Source of the DNA: an uncultured Devosia sp.
Lineage (GTDB): Bacteria > Pseudomonadota > Alphaproteobacteria > Rhizobiales > Devosiaceae
Assembly (NCBI GenBank): GCA_934553185.1
Contig: CAKTFF010000155.1
Span: forward strand, 1-5,870
Direction: 5' to 3'
Length of the DNA: 5,870 nt
Below are positions 5,697 through 5,870 of the stretch, one piece after another. The notes below the pieces were generated by a model, which worked only from the letters and a program-made list of their open reading frames with translations, did not search any database and was not told the origin of the DNA. A program made the translations under genes and the position numbers. The stretch's first letter is position 1. The number at the start of each line of letters is the position of its first letter.

Positions 5697-5718
5697 CACA
5701 GCTCAAGCCAAAGCTGTG
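5697..5718. repeat. Inverted repeat with 7-bp arms upstream of maf
   Basis: CACAGCT at 5697-5703 and AGCTGTG at 5712-5718 are perfect reverse complements separated by 8 bp. The left arm also takes part in a second dyad, GCTGT-CC-ACAGC at 5691-5702, so ACAGC/GCTGT occurs three times in 28 bp. It could be an operator or part of an iterated initiator-binding array. Confidence 0.4.
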
Positions 5719-5764
5719 ATAATGACTCATGGTTTGTCCAATGGCGCCAACTTGTTCGACTTGG

Positions 5765-5780
5765 TTACCAAAACATTAAC
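5765..5780 (+). promoter_or_regulatory. Candidate CtrA binding site
   Basis: TTAC, seven bases, then TTAAC matches the CtrA consensus TTAA-N7-TTAAC of alphaproteobacteria except for one base in the first half-site. It is centred about 100 bp before the maf start, in the only AT-rich patch of this gap. CtrA is the cell-cycle response regulator that represses the origin and controls cell-cycle promoters in Caulobacter. Confidence 0.4.
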
Positions 5781-5823
5781 ACCCGAAACCTGGAGGCGGT
5801 CAGGTGAGAGCCAGGGATAGCTC

Positions 5824-5832
5824 TGGGGATAA
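5824..5832 (-). promoter_or_regulatory. DnaA-box-like 9-mer, reverse orientation
   Basis: On the minus strand this reads TTATCCCCA, one base from the DnaA box TTATCCACA. A partial copy of its core (GGGATA on the plus strand) lies 12 bp away at 5814-5819 in the same orientation, roughly one helical turn, as in clustered weak DnaA sites. On its own it is weak evidence. Confidence 0.35.
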
Positions 5833-5870
5833 CTGCTCAACGCATGGCGCGGGCCACCAAGGGCTTGTTC

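Larger units (their letters stand above)
5670..5870. promoter_or_regulatory. Non-coding region upstream of maf: promoter or origin-like segment
   Basis: About 200 bp to the window edge carry no supportable complete gene. The sequence is less GC-rich than the genes and contains a near-consensus CtrA-type site (5765-5780), DnaA-box-like 9-mers (5680-5688, 5824-5832, weaker 5692-5700), one GANTC methylation site (GACTC, 5724-5728), an inverted repeat (5697-5718) and GGGATA twice in the same orientation 12 bp apart (5814-5819, 5826-5831). It must at least hold the promoter of the maf-aroE-coaE-dnaQ unit. In Caulobacter the chromosome origin lies one gene upstream of maf, so an origin role is possible. 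At the far edge, a minus-strand frame ending in a TGA at 5839-5837 (last residues NKPLVARAMR) or a plus-strand ATG at 5843 could belong to a neighbouring gene; too little is visible to call either. Confidence 0.5.

Noticed and set aside
5349..5807. 152-codon plus-strand frame opposite maf
   Set aside because: It is antisense to maf and runs into the regulatory region; the peptide has no family features.
5727..5870. Open minus-strand frame of 47 codons upstream of maf
   Set aside because: It has no recognisable motif, no defined start in the window, and passes through the candidate CtrA site; chance openness is likely.
5843..5870. Possible plus-strand gene start (MARATKGLF) at the window edge
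   Set aside because: Only nine codons are visible with no clear ribosome binding site, so it cannot be supported; it does not obviously match hemE, the divergent neighbour in Caulobacter.

Overview
The window is a GC-rich stretch of an alphaproteobacterial chromosome. The gene set and order (maf, aroE, coaE, dnaQ converging on secB and fxsA, then a Tim44-like gene, an Smr gene and an XRE regulator) match the conserved neighbourhood of Hyphomicrobiales, possibly Devosia-like. The genus is an inference from gene order and protein style; no marker here proves it. In alphaproteobacteria such as Caulobacter this neighbourhood lies next to the chromosomal replication origin.

Layout. (1) 1-1671, minus strand: tim44-like, then smr 27 bp later, then an XRE regulator whose start overlaps the smr stop and whose 3' end runs off the window. 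(2) 1672-1828: a divergent promoter region holding a perfect 18-bp palindrome. (3) 1829-2886, plus strand: fxsA (TTG start) and secB. (4) 2887-2939: a hairpin terminator between convergent secB and dnaQ, overlapping the dnaQ stop codon. (5) 2936-5669, minus strand: maf, aroE, coaE and dnaQ, joined by 4-bp overlaps or a 3-bp gap. (6) 5670-5870: about 200 bp with no supportable gene. It holds a near-consensus CtrA-type site, DnaA-box-like 9-mers, a GANTC site and dyad repeats, so it is either a cell-cycle-controlled promoter for the maf operon or the edge of an origin-like region.

The genes are housekeeping genes. Maf removes non-canonical nucleotides, AroE makes shikimate, CoaE completes coenzyme A, and DnaQ proofreads DNA replication. 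SecB holds preproteins unfolded for SecA, and FxsA and the Tim44-like protein are inner-membrane proteins. Smr is a nuclease-type domain protein. I found no defence system, mobile element, CRISPR array or RNA gene. The observations most worth following are in the two regulatory regions, 1739-1756 and 5670-5870. Other points of note are the mltA gene apparently missing between tim44 and smr, and the TTG starts of fxsA and aroE.
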